DNA of 64,000 nt from Varanus komodoensis (Eukaryota; Chordata; Lepidosauria; Squamata; Varanidae). Numbering within the stretch: position 1 is the stretch's first letter; each line of letters begins with the position of its first letter. The translations under genes were made by a program, and so were the position numbers. The notes below the pieces were generated by a model that saw only the letters and a program-made list of their open reading frames with translations, was not told where the DNA came from and searched no databases. Positions 32,304 to 43,640 of the stretch are shown piece after piece. The DNA lies in contig NW_025335268.1 of the NCBI RefSeq assembly GCF_004798865.1, positions 89,460,748 through 89,524,747 of the forward strand, in the 5' to 3' direction.

Positions 32304-32646
32304 CATGGGTGCAGAACCTCTTTCAGTCCAAGGGCTGAATTCCACTTCAGGAAAACCTCCAGGGGCTGCATTTCAGTGATGAGAAAAAAAGGGGGGGGGT
32401 GGCCCAAAAGAGGTGGGGCCAAAGCACACTTATAAACACATTTTCGCTTAGCATTCTTGCTGTCAAAAAGCTTGAGAGTCTTTCAGTCTTTTTCATTCTT
32501 TTAAAATAAGGCACAAAAGCCAAGAAACCACCAAATGACCAGTAATAGGGGTAAAAGGATGAGATCAGAGTAAGGGGATGTGGCAGTCTGGGAAAGCCAA
32601 TAGCACCAGGTCTGGCTGCTTAAGAGGTACCAGTTTAAAACCCATG
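32304..32646. mobile_element. hAT-like non-autonomous element (family A, copy 1)
   Basis: Begins catgggtgcagaacctctttcagtccaagggctgaattcc, with ggggctgcatttcagtgatg and ggtggcccaaaagaggtggggcc downstream. It ends near aaaacccatg, which pairs with the start. The 5' block matches, in reverse, the right end of the element at 49529-49854. Its wording resembles a common reptile hAT repeat (cagcccaagggccgaattc...gggccgcatgccagtg). No target duplication is seen, and the right boundary is uncertain. Confidence 0.55.
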
Positions 32647-33099
32647 GCTAAAATTCTGCTACTCAGCTTTATGCCCATTAGCCCTGAGATACCCTCTCAC
32701 AGGCTGCAGGATCAAGAGCTTAATACTGGTTCTTTCCCCCTCATTTTATTTTTAGTGCCAATCACTTATACATTATTTCCTCCTTTGCAATTGTGCTTAT
32801 ACCTTGAGAATCCAACACAGATCCAGAAGGCTCTTGATCTTGTCCCTTAGAAATGCAGTACATAACATCCAACCAATAAGCTGCTAAGTTGCTCTAGCCA
32901 TCTATAGTCTAGGAAAGAAATGGGACAAATCTAACAGGAGCTTTTGAAAGTGTTGTCTATCCAGAAATTATGACTGATTAGTTTATCTAAACTCTTCCAT
33001 AATCAAAGAACAGGAAGAGCCTAAAGTCTTACTTTCTATAGTGAAAGTCAATGCAATACTTAACAAATAGTGGAGTTTGGGAGTTGTATCTGAACTGTA
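32647..33099. other. Unassigned spacer
   Basis: AT-rich, with no repeat recognised. The first part of the following BovB may begin inside it. Confidence 0.4.
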
Positions 33100-33407
33100 T
33101 TTTGCACATACTACAGAAGTGCTCCAAAGCACTACAGAAGAGGATCAGGCCATGCTTTCTAGATTGCAGCAAAGCCATTGACTGTGTTGATTACAAGAAG
33201 CTATGGATGGATCTGAAAGAAATGAGGGTGCTTCAGCACTTGACCATCATGGTGTATAATCTATATTGTGGACAAGTAGCTACTGTTAGGACTGCATATG
33301 GAAAAACAAATTGGTTTCCTATAGGCAAAGTCATCAGACAAGAGTGCATTTTATCTCCCTATCTGTTCAATCTGTCGCAAAACATATCACAAGGAAAGCT
33401 GAACTGA
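33051..33407 (+). pseudogene. BovB reverse transcriptase fragment
   Basis: A 118-codon frame covering RT motifs A and B. FLDCSKAIDCVDYKKLWMDL at residues 36-55 contains the motif A aspartate (D38). KEMRVLQHLTIMVYNLYCGQVATVRT and RQECILSPYLFNL (96-108) correspond to the family's GQEATVRT and RQGCILSPCLFNLY. The glycine of the motif B RQG is glutamate here, which would be damaging. The first 30 or so residues are not convincingly BovB. Motif C is changed to HDTMYY in the next frame near 33465, so the enzyme is dead. Confidence 0.88.
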
Positions 33408-34142
33408 GAAAAGGGGAAGGAATGAAAATTAGTGTGAAATGCATCAATAATTCAAGATATGCACATGATACCATGTATTATGGGCAGAAAGCAGTAATAA
33501 TTACTGGCAAAAGGAGGGCTACCAGTGCACATTAAGAACACAAAAATAATCAGCACAGAAGTACACAACTTTAAGGTCAACGATGAAGAAAACGACATTG
33601 TGGCAGATTTTGCATACCTTGGCTCAATCACCAATTCAAATGGAGACTGCAGCCAGGAAATCAGAGAAAAACTAAGGCTTGGAAGGACAGTGATGAACGT
33701 GAATCATTCATGAGCCAGAAAAGATCATCACATGTGAGGGCTTCTCACTAGAGATCAAGGCCAATCACTATGTATGGGTGTGGAAAAAAGCTGTCAGGAA
33801 AAAAACAGATACATTTGAAACATGGTCTTGGGTTGACAGAAAGACAAACAAGCAGGCCCTGGATCAAATCAAGCCAGTCCTTGCCCTGGAAGCAAAAATG
33901 ACAAAACTGAAGCTGCTGTACTTTGGGCACACCATGTGAAGGCAAGACTCATTGGAGAAGATAATCGTGCTAGAGAAGGTCCAAGGCAGAAGGCCAGCTT
34001 TGAGGCAGACAATTTCCATGGAGGAAGCTACAGCACTGAGTTTACAAGTGCTGAGCAGGGCTGCCAAGTGCAGGACATTTTGGAGGGCACCCATTCCTAG
34101 GGTAGCCATAATTTGTTGATGACTTAATGGAAAGTAACAACG
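33100..34142 (+). mobile_element. BovB (RTE) LINE, 3' half
   Basis: Plus-strand BovB from the reverse transcriptase core to the 3' terminus. After the RT frame, the pieces follow the family order: FAYLGSITNSNGDCSQEIREKLRLGRTVM (33525-33713), then about 33880-34130 AKMTKLKLLYFGHT, RQDSLEKIIVLEKVQGRR, ATALSLQVLSRAAKCRTFW and IPRVAII. It closes with gccataatttgttgatgacttaatgg, the BovB-type ending. Relative to the family the segment between these blocks is shortened near 33715-33760. This is the most complete BovB in the window, but with several stops and frame changes. Confidence 0.9.
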
Positions 34143-37100
34143 ATCAACTTTGCCAAAGCTGTGGGTAATGGCTTTCTCTTCAAGATATTTGCCTAGTGAA
34201 GGTGCAGACCTCTGGACATATAACTCCCCTAGACACCTAGTTTCCTTCTATTTCTGTTGTAGTGGTGGGTTTTGGACTTGTTCGGGAGGAATTATCACTA
34301 CTATAATATCAGTGTTGTATTAAAGCACAGCCAGTGCTCTAATATAGCTTTTGTTTTCTTTTATTTTCTTCCTGCTGTCTGTTTTCAGTAATGACTTAAA
34401 ATTAATGATGCCCTTTTTCCTTTGTCTCACGTAGGAACAATTAAGGACCCAATGCATCCAAGTCTAACAATGATAATGTTGAGAATAATACATTAGGGCT
34501 TACTTAACTTATTCATTTATTTGTTTGTTTATTTATTTATTTTAGGATTGCAAACTATTTTACACTGAATGTAAGCTAGGTCATGCATGTTCAGTTTTTT
34601 TTGAGGATAAACAAGTAGGTTTGCAAATGTACATTCAAATCAGAATTTTAAATGGTAGCAATTATTAACAGGAACAGTGTTGATCTAATTTGCACGAACA
34701 TATTCAAAATGAAGTCTGTTAATTATAATAATTAGGAAACTGAATAACCTTGCATACAAGAACACCTACTGTAATGATGGCAATACAATTAATAATGGTA
34801 GTAATGATGGCAAAATAACTTACATGTGCATATTCATACTGAAAACAATGACTAAATATAAGGAAATTGTTTTGAAGCTAGTGACCCCAAAATGTTGTGA
34901 GAGCTGAAGCTGTTGAGAGCTGAATCATAGGAAAGTGATGCAAATTACTAGGGGCAGCAGGATTTTGCAGCGCAACTCTCCCATGCAGCATCTTGTATTA
35001 AACATAGAAAGACTATTATTTTTCTTGAAAGCTGAAATCACTGCTTATCCCCTTTTCTGCCCTGGGAAGTGCTTCAGCATGAAGAAAATTGTTGATACGG
35101 CTGAGTGACTTTGATGTGGTGCTCCGGAGATATAACTGCTGCCCTTTATATAGCACAGGTCAAACTTAAATTTAGTTCAAGCAGGCATTAGTCACAGACA
35201 AGGGATATAGCTTTCAAAGGCTAGCAAGTAGGACTTGCATGGGGGCCAAGTGGGGACGCCACCACAATTCCCTTAGCAGCAGAGGAACACAATCCAGGAG
35301 CCATCTGCCAATTTGCCTAGGCACAAGCCTTTACAGAAGTTGCACACTTGTGCTGCAAGTAGCACTGGAAAACATTTCTAGTGTCCAGTGAACTGCCCAT
35401 GAGCAAAAGCTCGTAGGGTACTTTCCATATCCTAGAACTTCAGCTTATTTTAAGAACTTGGCAGCTTCTGCTGACCATCTATCCCAGGCTATGATACCTC
35501 AACATGCAGGATACTTTTTGCAAATTAGGAGAATTTAGAAATCAAGATTGATGGGTAATTATAAACCAATGCTCACCCCAAGGAAGAGACTTGACTAAAC
35601 CTCCATCTCCAACTAGTTCCTATTGTTTGGTTCTCTTCCTTCATTGTACCTCCAGAATCCTCTATTACTAAATGAGTGTGCTGTTGTTGAAAGGATAGGA
35701 TAGGCAAACCACTTAATGCAGTATTTAGATACTCATAAGCTGTTTAGATGGAAGATTTACATAGATTTAGAGACTGTATTTTAGTCATCGTGTGCACATT
35801 CACTCTCTCATGCAACTTAGGATACCAGCGTAACTGGAAGACAAAAGAGCTTTCTCCATATTTTATATCACAAAACCCAAACTTTCTCCAAATTACATAA
35901 ACATCTTAAGAAGGTAACATTAAGGGACTGTCTCTTCCCATACTAATTTAAAACAGAAGCCCAGTGCTGTCTTCAAGTAGAGGTGTGAAAATAACCAGGA
36001 CTTCCCCATGCATATAACTCAGTAGGGGATTTCTTTGGAATCCTCCTTCTACTATGAAAAACAATACATGGCAAATTTTGCAAAACCCTGTCCAGATGTA
36101 AAAGTCATCCTGATCTCTATTCAGCATAGTATAAAGGACAAAACAGTTCAGAGAAGCAGGGAATCTATGAAAGAAACCAAGCGAGCAGTTAAGTCAGAGC
36201 CAGATTTCTATAGGGATGCATGAGACAATCATGTCAGTTTACCTCTTTACCAGGATTTATCCCATTTGCTCCTTCCAGACTGGCTCAGACATGATCTACA
36301 TATGTTTCTGAGATAGCAGTGTGATTTGTGATAAAAAATGCATTCTACATTGTACATGCATTTGGAAATGTGCGCAAGTATAGTTTAATTGATGTGAGAA
36401 TAATGTGTAAATTCCAAAGATGCACACAACCGATGTACACACTTGGGGAAACATGCATGGATTTCTGTGTGATAAGTTTAAAAAGATTGCACTCTGACAC
36501 CAGAATGTAAGTCAGAATAAGCATTGAGGTAGAATTTTGAGAACTTTGGTGAGCCTGTGTTTTTCTGATTCTGATATTTCTATTACTTACACTGATAAAA
36601 CAATCATAACATTAAATGGAATTCTGGGCAGTTGCAAGTTACATGACGAGAAATTCCACTTTGTTAATAGGCATCAAACCCACATGGCTATGCATTTCTG
36701 GAGACCTCTTGGGGCCTCATAGTGTCAATTTTGAAAGGAGAATGAAATATAGATTGGGGCAGAAAAAATGTTTGTTTTGAATTGTAATATGAATTTACAC
36801 ACTTACAAAACTTTACAGGCACCAAAATTCACTTAACTCCAATCTTGTATTGAAGTTCTCTAATCAAAATATATGCACAGAAATGTGTAACTTAGAACAC
36901 TGCATAGAAAAATATATTAATGTTAAAATTTATTATGTCATGCAAAAATTGCTTATGGAATGTGTATGAACTTTTGTGCAAACTTTAAAAATGCTTAAAG
37001 TGATATAGAAATGCAATGCATTGCCTTTAAGACTAGAAAAATTAAATCTGAAAGAAACCTAGACAGATTCATCAATCCAAAGGAAGAAAAGGAAATTAAC

Positions 37101-37304
37101 TAAGGTGTTTCCCACTAGTAGCATGTAGAAATATTAATATATACCATTTTATTGTCAATAATAGGAGAATATTCACATATATTTGGTTTCATTTTCCCTA
37201 GAACACATAGTGGAAAAATAGGAGAGGGGAGGGTGAGATTGTCCCTGCTGGCCCCTTCTTGAAATTCCAAATGTTCATTCAAAGACCAGAACAAATAATT
37301 ATGG
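34143..37304. other. Unassigned AT-rich stretch
   Basis: (TTTA/TTTG)n at about 34513-34545 may be the tail of an otherwise unreadable L2 end. From 36.3 to 37.1 kb there are repeated aaatgtg/gcaaact-type words typical of old AT-rich repeats, but no family can be named. No coding signal. Confidence 0.45.
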
Positions 37305-37430
37305 GCATACCTCCAAATGCATGTCTTCCACATGTGTTTGACTACAATTCCCATCATCCTTGGACAGCATGGGGCATAGGAGTTGTAGCCTCATACATCT
37401 GGACAGCACCAGCTTGGGGAAGGCTGGTGT
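37305..37430. mobile_element. Fold-back MITE, copy 2
   Basis: Left arm cacatgtgtttgactacaattcccatcatcc, right arm ggagttgtagcctcatacatctggac, then caccagcttggggaaggctggtg. This is the clearest member of the fold-back family in the window. The right terminus aggctg fits the family ending. Confidence 0.8.
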
Positions 37431-39054
37431 ACTATCACATTCCTACAAGCTTTGTTTCACAGATGCTGATGATGAAGACTGAGTTTCATTTTGGAGAGGA
37501 TTGTGAAGGCTGCATTCCAGTGGGGAGCGAGCCAAAGTCAACAGAGGTGAGGACAAAATGCGTACCCATTTTAATTTAAGGGCCTAACTGGCAATAGCGA
37601 AGCCTTTCAGAAGGGAGGGAAAACTGTACAAAAGCCAAGAAATAACCAAAAAGCAGTTGGGGTACAGCAGGTAAGCCCAGAAAGGTGGATGAACATCTTG
37701 GGAATCCCAGAGGAATCCTAGAGGACCAAATCTGGACCCTACATAAGTTACATGGCCCCATGACTGAAGATCTGTGTCCATGAATGATTTGGAACACTAC
37801 AAAACTAAGTGTTCTAATGGATGTAAATTAAGTGCATATGTGCAAGTTGTATATGTGTAGTTCCACATACACATATACAATTGTATGTATATAATTGGTT
37901 GTAGCCAGTTAAAAGGATCCTGCCCCCCTCTCCTTCCACTCATTCTATTTGTGTTGTCCAAAAACGGTTTCTTTTTCACAATGTAATACTTTTGGAATTC
38001 TTACTGACTGAACAAAAATGCCATGGTTTTCTATAATGTAGTATAAAATAATTACTGTAATGCTGGTTAATTAGATGAATGATGTGTGAATCCAACTTTC
38101 TGTACAAATTTTAGCTAAAGCTTTTAGCCATCTGTTCAATCGCATCCCAAAGATTTACAGAATTGATTTTTATGATTCAAAGCTCCTACAATTTTGTCCT
38201 AAAGGAAAGTGTTGCAATAGGAAGGACAAAGAAACGCTTCAAGTTCAGATATTCCCTCTCAACTTTTCTTTATCTTCTTTACCTGCACCATCCCTCATTA
38301 TATTTGAACTCCATGTATTTCCAAATAAGCTGTTTACTATGGAATTGCCACACCTTGTTTACACACTTTTTATGAGCCATGTACATATTGTTATCAAAGT
38401 AGTATTCTCTTGTGCTTCAAAATATTTGGTTTTTTGAAGGTGAGATGGGAACAGTATTACAGCTTTCAGAAGCATGGATTGCTATAGTGCTACTCTTGTT
38501 TGGTTTAAAGCCATATGTATGCACAGGAGTGCATGCAGACACACAGGAGATGCATCAGATGGGGGGGAAATTAACACCATACATCTGCACTGTTATATAT
38601 CATCCATTTGGCATCTTTTCAATTCAATGACTCCATTAACAATTGGATGGCACCTTTCCAGTTGCCTGAACTTTCATCAGTGTGCTGATGTGTAATCATT
38701 CTTTAATGTTTACTGAAACACTTTTTCATCTATGCCTTTAAATAAATAAATAAGATTTGATAGTGTTCAATATTGTTATCTGTTATATTGAGACATTTGA
38801 AAAAGAAGTCCTTGAGCACCAGAACATATTTCCAGCATATAATTTACAAGCACATAATTCAGTCCCATGATTCAGTGCAAGGACTTGCTTTGTTTCATTA
38901 ATTTTGAAATTAATGAAACTATTTATTAAAACACATAGGAACAATTCAGCGAGTTTTGCCAAATATCTCTTACATCTGCTGGCATTTAAACTCCAGCATT
39001 TATAACAGATGAATCAGGTAAGGTATTCAGCGCACAGCCTGATCCTGGTTTATT
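37431..39054. other. Unassigned stretch with a 13-bp hairpin
   Basis: Positions 37847-37859 (ttgtatatgtgta) and 37868-37880 pair perfectly around an 8-nt loop. Otherwise AT-rich. Frames of up to 73 codons lack motifs. Confidence 0.5.
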
Positions 39055-40292
39055 GGCTGAGTTTCATTTGTTACAGCTTTGGGTATGTTGACAAGGCATT
39101 GGGACAGCTTGATGACAGTAAATATGATGACACATGCTTGGAGAGGGACGGGGGTGTGTGACCCTGCTGATACTCCTGGATTTCTTGGCAGCTTTTGATG
39201 ATACTATCAATCATAGCAACTTTCTGGGAGTGGGTGGGACTGCATTGCAGTGACTCCATACCTACTTGGTTGGCTGGGTTTAAACAGGGGGACTTGGAGA
39301 TATTGTTTAGCCTTACAGATTATCCAGCATGAGGCTTCTCGGAGATCCATTTTGTTCCCCTTGCTATTTAACATCCTCATGAAACCACCAAGTAGGGTCA
39401 TTGGAGTTTTGGAGTGTGTTGCCATCAGTATATTGAAGGCATGCAGCTCGATGTTCCCTTTTCAGCTTTATCAGGTGACCCTTGAACAAAGGAATGCCTG
39501 GCTGTGAGGGTGGAGTAGATGAGGGTTAACAAACTGAAGCTTAATCTAGATGAGATTGAGATACTATTGGTGAATGGTTCTTCTGAACAAAGGAGAATGT
39601 TCAATCTGTTCTGGATGGGATTGCATTCTCCTTATAGAAGCAGGTTCATAGTTTGGAGGGTTCCTTGAGCCATCTTTGCCTGGTGGCTTCCGTAACATGG
39701 AGTGGCTTCCACCAGCTTCGGCTGGTTGCCCAGCTATGTCCTTACTTGAACAGGGGAGCCAGGCTTCAAGTAGCCACCTCTCTGATGACCTCTAGTTCAC
39801 CAGTTTTAGTGAACTTGAATTGGCTGCCAATATGCTTCTGAAGCTGGTTTCAGGTGCCCATTTAACCTATAAAGCCTTACACTACGTGGGACAGAACACC
39901 TCTCCCAGTCACAATCAGCCCACACACTACACTCAGCATCTGAGGACTTCCTCTGAGCATCACCTTTGAGGGAGGTTTGAGGAGTGGTAACAAGGGGAAG
40001 ACCTCTCCCGTTGGTACCCCCACACACTGAACCCTACTTGGTGCCAGCTCTGTCATCCTTTTCATGCCAGATTAAGACAGCCTGAACCTCTTAAGGATGC
40101 CTGAGTTGATCTATTGACCACTGGAAGTAGCCATGTCTGCTCTTCGTTATTTTCAATAGCTTTAATTATTAAATTCTGTACTGCTGAAGATGCTTGCAGG
40201 TCTGATTATATCATGGTTCTATTTAGGAACTATTTCAAACCACTCAGAGAGCATTGACTATTGGATGGTATATTTTAAATAGTAATTTGATG
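39055..40292 (+). mobile_element. L2-type LINE, decayed, plus strand
   Basis: The motif A region is still readable near 39165-39210 (ctcctggatttcttggcagcttttgatgatactatcaatcat, i.e. LLDFLAAFD...INH), followed by attttgttccccttgctatttaacatcctcatgaaacc near 39350, the complement of the 48.5-kb block. Then come aacaaactgaagcttaatctagatgagattgag (NKLKLNPDKMEV equivalent) and gaattggctgcca. The 3' UTR ends with aaccactcagagagcattgactattggatggtatattttaaat. Many indels. It is one of only two L2 pieces on this strand. Confidence 0.85.
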
Positions 40293-40304
40293 TTGCCATA
40301 CCTT

Positions 40305-40372
40305 CAGAACATAGAGTGCTGCCTTATACAAAATTAGACCATTAATCAAACTAGTCTTATCAATTGGTAAAT
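40305..40372 (+). repeat. Fragment of a tRNA-derived SINE (tail part)
   Basis: gaacatagagtgctgccttatacaaaattagaccattaatcaaactag resembles acataggaagctgccttatactgagtcagaccattggtccatctag, the non-tRNA part of the SINE also seen at 60.9-61.1 kb. Confidence 0.5.
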
Positions 40373-41249
40373 CAGAATCATGCCTACTAGAATTATGATA
40401 AAGAACTTATTAAGACAGAAAGAAAGTGGTCCTTAGTGTGGGTGTCTCACCCATCCCCTGTTCCCATAAAAAGCTCCTTAGTAACGCATCTTCTGAGGTC
40501 ATAATAGCATCATCAAAAGAGAGCAGAAAGAAAAAATGGGGCAGAATGATGGACAAGGGAAGAAGTGACTTGGAGAGGCTAGCTCAGCTTCTCCATCACC
40601 AGCCCCACCCACTGACAGCGGATAAGGCTAGACGGCATAAGAGGTGTCAGGCTTATTTTTATTTTTTCAAGTGTAACAGGGTTAACAGGAGACACTTGTA
40701 TCCTGCCCCCTCCCCCACCATTCTACTGGGGGCTGATGGGGGCTGAATGGGGAAAACATGCCATTCTCAGCATCCTCAATCTCACTGGCAAGCTGCACTT
40801 TCTTAAAAAATGAATGTGGGAAAGATCAGATGCTGAAAAAAGCTTCAGGGTTTTCAGTAGTTAGTATTTCAGAATATGGGGTTACTCACTCTTCTGACAG
40901 GCCCCCCATCTTTAAGGGCTGGGGCATCATACTGGTACCTATTGAATTTGGCCTCTGCACATGGATGAGAATTTTGTTTCAGTCTGGTATTTATACGAAT
41001 TTACCTAAGTGTGCGCATTCCTTCATATTTAAGATTAAAAGAATGTGAAATCTAAGAGAAAGCAGATGCTGAAGAAAACAAAAATGGCAGTTACATCCAT
41101 CCCAACAGTCAGCTGGCTGTTTCCCTTGCTCCCTGCCTTCCTTTCAATGAATGATGCTTCAATTTTTGTTCTCCCTGACTTCCATAGCTGTTATATGGAG
41201 AAAGTTAAAACCAATACAGTGTTAGTTTTAATAAAATTTAGCTGGGAAC
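40373..41249. other. Unassigned spacer
   Basis: Frames of 106, 96 and 105 codons lie in tandem on the plus strand (40426-41362) but have no domain, and the last runs into the LTR-like element. A C/T-rich run is at 40708-40725. Confidence 0.45.
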
Positions 41250-42417
41250 TGTCAGGGTCTGTGGCCAGGACTTCAGTGCCAGAGAGAAGATATGAGCAGC
41301 AGAAGCACCAGGACCAGGACAAGGGCTCTTCAAGAAAGACAGAGTTCAAATACTGGGTTTAATGGAAAGTTCGTATCATAAACATGGTATAGGCCAAGGC
41401 CGAGAACCAGAAGAACGCATGAGGGCAGAACAAGGCCAAGGTCAGGAACAAGCAAAGATCAAGAACCAGGAGGACAAACAGGGCACAGGTGCCTTGATAG
41501 GATAACAGGGCAGGAAATACAACAGGGCAGGAAACATACGTGGCAAGATACACTGTAAGGAAAGATCCATGAGACAACAGGAACCAGATGCAGCAAGTGT
41601 CAGGCAAGACGCAGGAGCTGAACCTCACCTCGCAGGAAGCCCTGCACTGCTGAGGCAACAGGGCAAGGCAGGATACAGATCAGGCTAGGGGCAAGCATGA
41701 CTGCCAGACAACATGGAAAGGCAGGAATGTGGGTAGAGACCTGTTTTCCCCTGCAGTGGAGGGCAGGGTGTGTTCCAATGGAGCAAAGCTCAGGGAACCA
41801 AGGTTCAATTTGGATTCCAGGAAGTACTTCCTGAGAGTTAGGACCCCGAGGGTATGGAATGGGCTTCCATGGGAGGTGCTTGAAGCCCATCAATGAGGGT
41901 ATTCAAGGATATGCTGGACATGTACATGGTAGGCATGTCATGAGCAGAGCTGGCTGGAGTCAGAGGCCAGACTAGATGGCTCAGAAGGCCCCTTCTGACT
42001 CACTCTGTTTCTATCAACTGTTGTTGTTGAATCAGGAGCAGTCAGGAATGGTACAAACCCAACACCTAGCCTGTGTTGTTGAGGCAACATGGCAAGGCAG
42101 GAGGTACAGCAGGAACCAAGAGCTGGCACCAGAATAAGCAGAAGGAGCTGCACTGAGGAGGCAACCTAGCCAAGGCAGGAGACAGGGAAGATGCAGGAAC
42201 CAGGACCAGTCAGGCAAAGTACAGGCAAATACAGGAAAACCTGAGTTGCTGAGGCTAGTTCTGGAGGGAAGTCCTTGCTCTTAAACAGCGCTTCCCCCAG
42301 GACTCCCAGAAGGTGCCAATCAGTAGAATGAGTCTTCCAGCAGGACTTGGGGCTGACCCTGAGAATGCAGTGGTAGTTGTTTTGGTTCTGGCCAACAGAG
42401 CAGCCCAGATCCTGACA
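41250..42417 (-). mobile_element. LTR-like fossil (solo LTR?) carrying a CR1 piece
   Basis: Starts tgtcagg and ends cctgaca, a short inverted terminus of the TG...CA type. It is flanked by near-identical 5-mers (ggaac at 41245-41249, agaac at 42418-42422). On the minus strand the first part has a tttaag box. A long C/T-rich region with repeated tgccttg/cctgc words follows, and an attaaa signal lies about 110 bp before the end, the layout of an LTR. Without the CR1 insertion it is about 870 bp. No internal retroviral region adjoins it, so a solo LTR is the best reading. It is old and broken, and the family is not identified. Confidence 0.5.
41718..42015 (+). mobile_element. CR1 LINE 3' end within the LTR-like element
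   Basis: Runs from the end of ORF2 (gtagagacctgttttcccctgcagtggagg) through aggaagtacttcctgagagttaggaccccgagggta and gagctggctggagtcagaggccagactagatgg, to ttctgactcactctgtttctat. It aligns base for base with the complement of 28570-28865, so the two are the same CR1 subfamily. Open frames on the minus strand here are antisense. Confidence 0.9.
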
Positions 42418-43467
42418 AGAACTACCAAAATGAAGCAATTTCTGTACGCCAGTTTAGAATGCTGTCAACAGTTATACTACATCACTGCTTAAGGACCAGA
42501 CCTTGTTATATGAAAGTAGACTTTCTAAAAGTAATTTTTAAAATCCTTAATGAAGCAACAGCTATTAACATTTAAAAACTCAGTAAAGTAAAGACTATCT
42601 CAAGTACATATTCATTTATTGTGTTTTTAAAGCAGATACACAAATCCAGCCAGGATTCATAGGTTTTGTGTTTGCTTAACCTGTCTAAAATCCATTCATT
42701 CATTTCATACCTACCCACCTTGGTAACACCATTCATTAGTCCTCTCCAAAAGGGCAAGAGAATAAATAAATAGTGTGAATAAATGATGCCAATCCAGATA
42801 AAGCAGGCTATATGTTCCATGTTGATACCTGTGAGAAGGTAGGGAGGATAAAGGCATTGCTCTACCAACCAAATTGTTTTAAATGGCCATACAATGATTT
42901 TTATTTTTCTCTAGAAATAAGTAATGAGCAATGTTAGAGCAAGCTGCACAAGAAGGAAATAAGCTTCCCCCCCCCTTTGTTTTTGTTTGTTTGTTTCGCT
43001 TTGCTTTTAAGTAGGAAGGACCCATGGTATTGCTACAGCTTGATCAGAAGGAACAGTCTGTATAACCCAGGTGTCCCCCAGTGCACCATCCGGAGAGCAA
43101 CGTGTGTGGAGGCAATGCCAAACAGGCCTGGTATCAGCATGGGCTTCCAAAGGACACACCTGAGCTGACATTACTCTTCGCAGCATCTTTTTTTCCAATG
43201 TTTAAAAATGATTGAATTGGGAGAACTACATAGAGTAGACCCACTCAGATGCACAAAGCGAATCTATACTATCCTTTTCTACAACCAAATGGTGTTTATT
43301 TGCAAGTAGATGTGTTTAGGGACAAGGTAACAGAAGTGAGCATCATTTTATTCCTGTAGGCATGATTGTGCCATAACTTAAGTGGGTTTAACATGCAAAG
43401 GGAGAGCAGAAGAAAAATGCAAGGTGTGTGCTCTACAACTAAAGTAATACACATGGCTGTCTGAAGG
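42418..43467. other. Unassigned spacer
   Basis: A 98-codon minus frame at 42572-42868 has no motif. A C run and (TTTG)n sit at 42966-42997. Confidence 0.45.
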
Positions 43468-43640
43468 ATTTATTTATTTGTTTGTTTGTTTATTACATTT
43501 TTATATTGCCCATTAGCTGAAGCTCTCTCAGTGGTTTACAAGACAAAGCTTAAAACCATAAAATACAAGAACATAGTAAAACATAATATAAAACCATAAC
43601 AGAATAAAAACAAAGGAGTAAGCAAGATAAAAGCCAGCAG
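43468..43640 (-). mobile_element. L2-type LINE 3' end
   Basis: (TTTA/TTTG)n tail complement, then tttttatattgcccattagctgaagctctctcagtggtttacaagac and the A-rich 3' UTR. The upper boundary is uncertain. Confidence 0.8.

Noticed and set aside
31960-32379. 139-codon plus-strand frame
   Set aside because: Begins in unassigned DNA and ends inside a hAT-like element; composition-driven, no motif.
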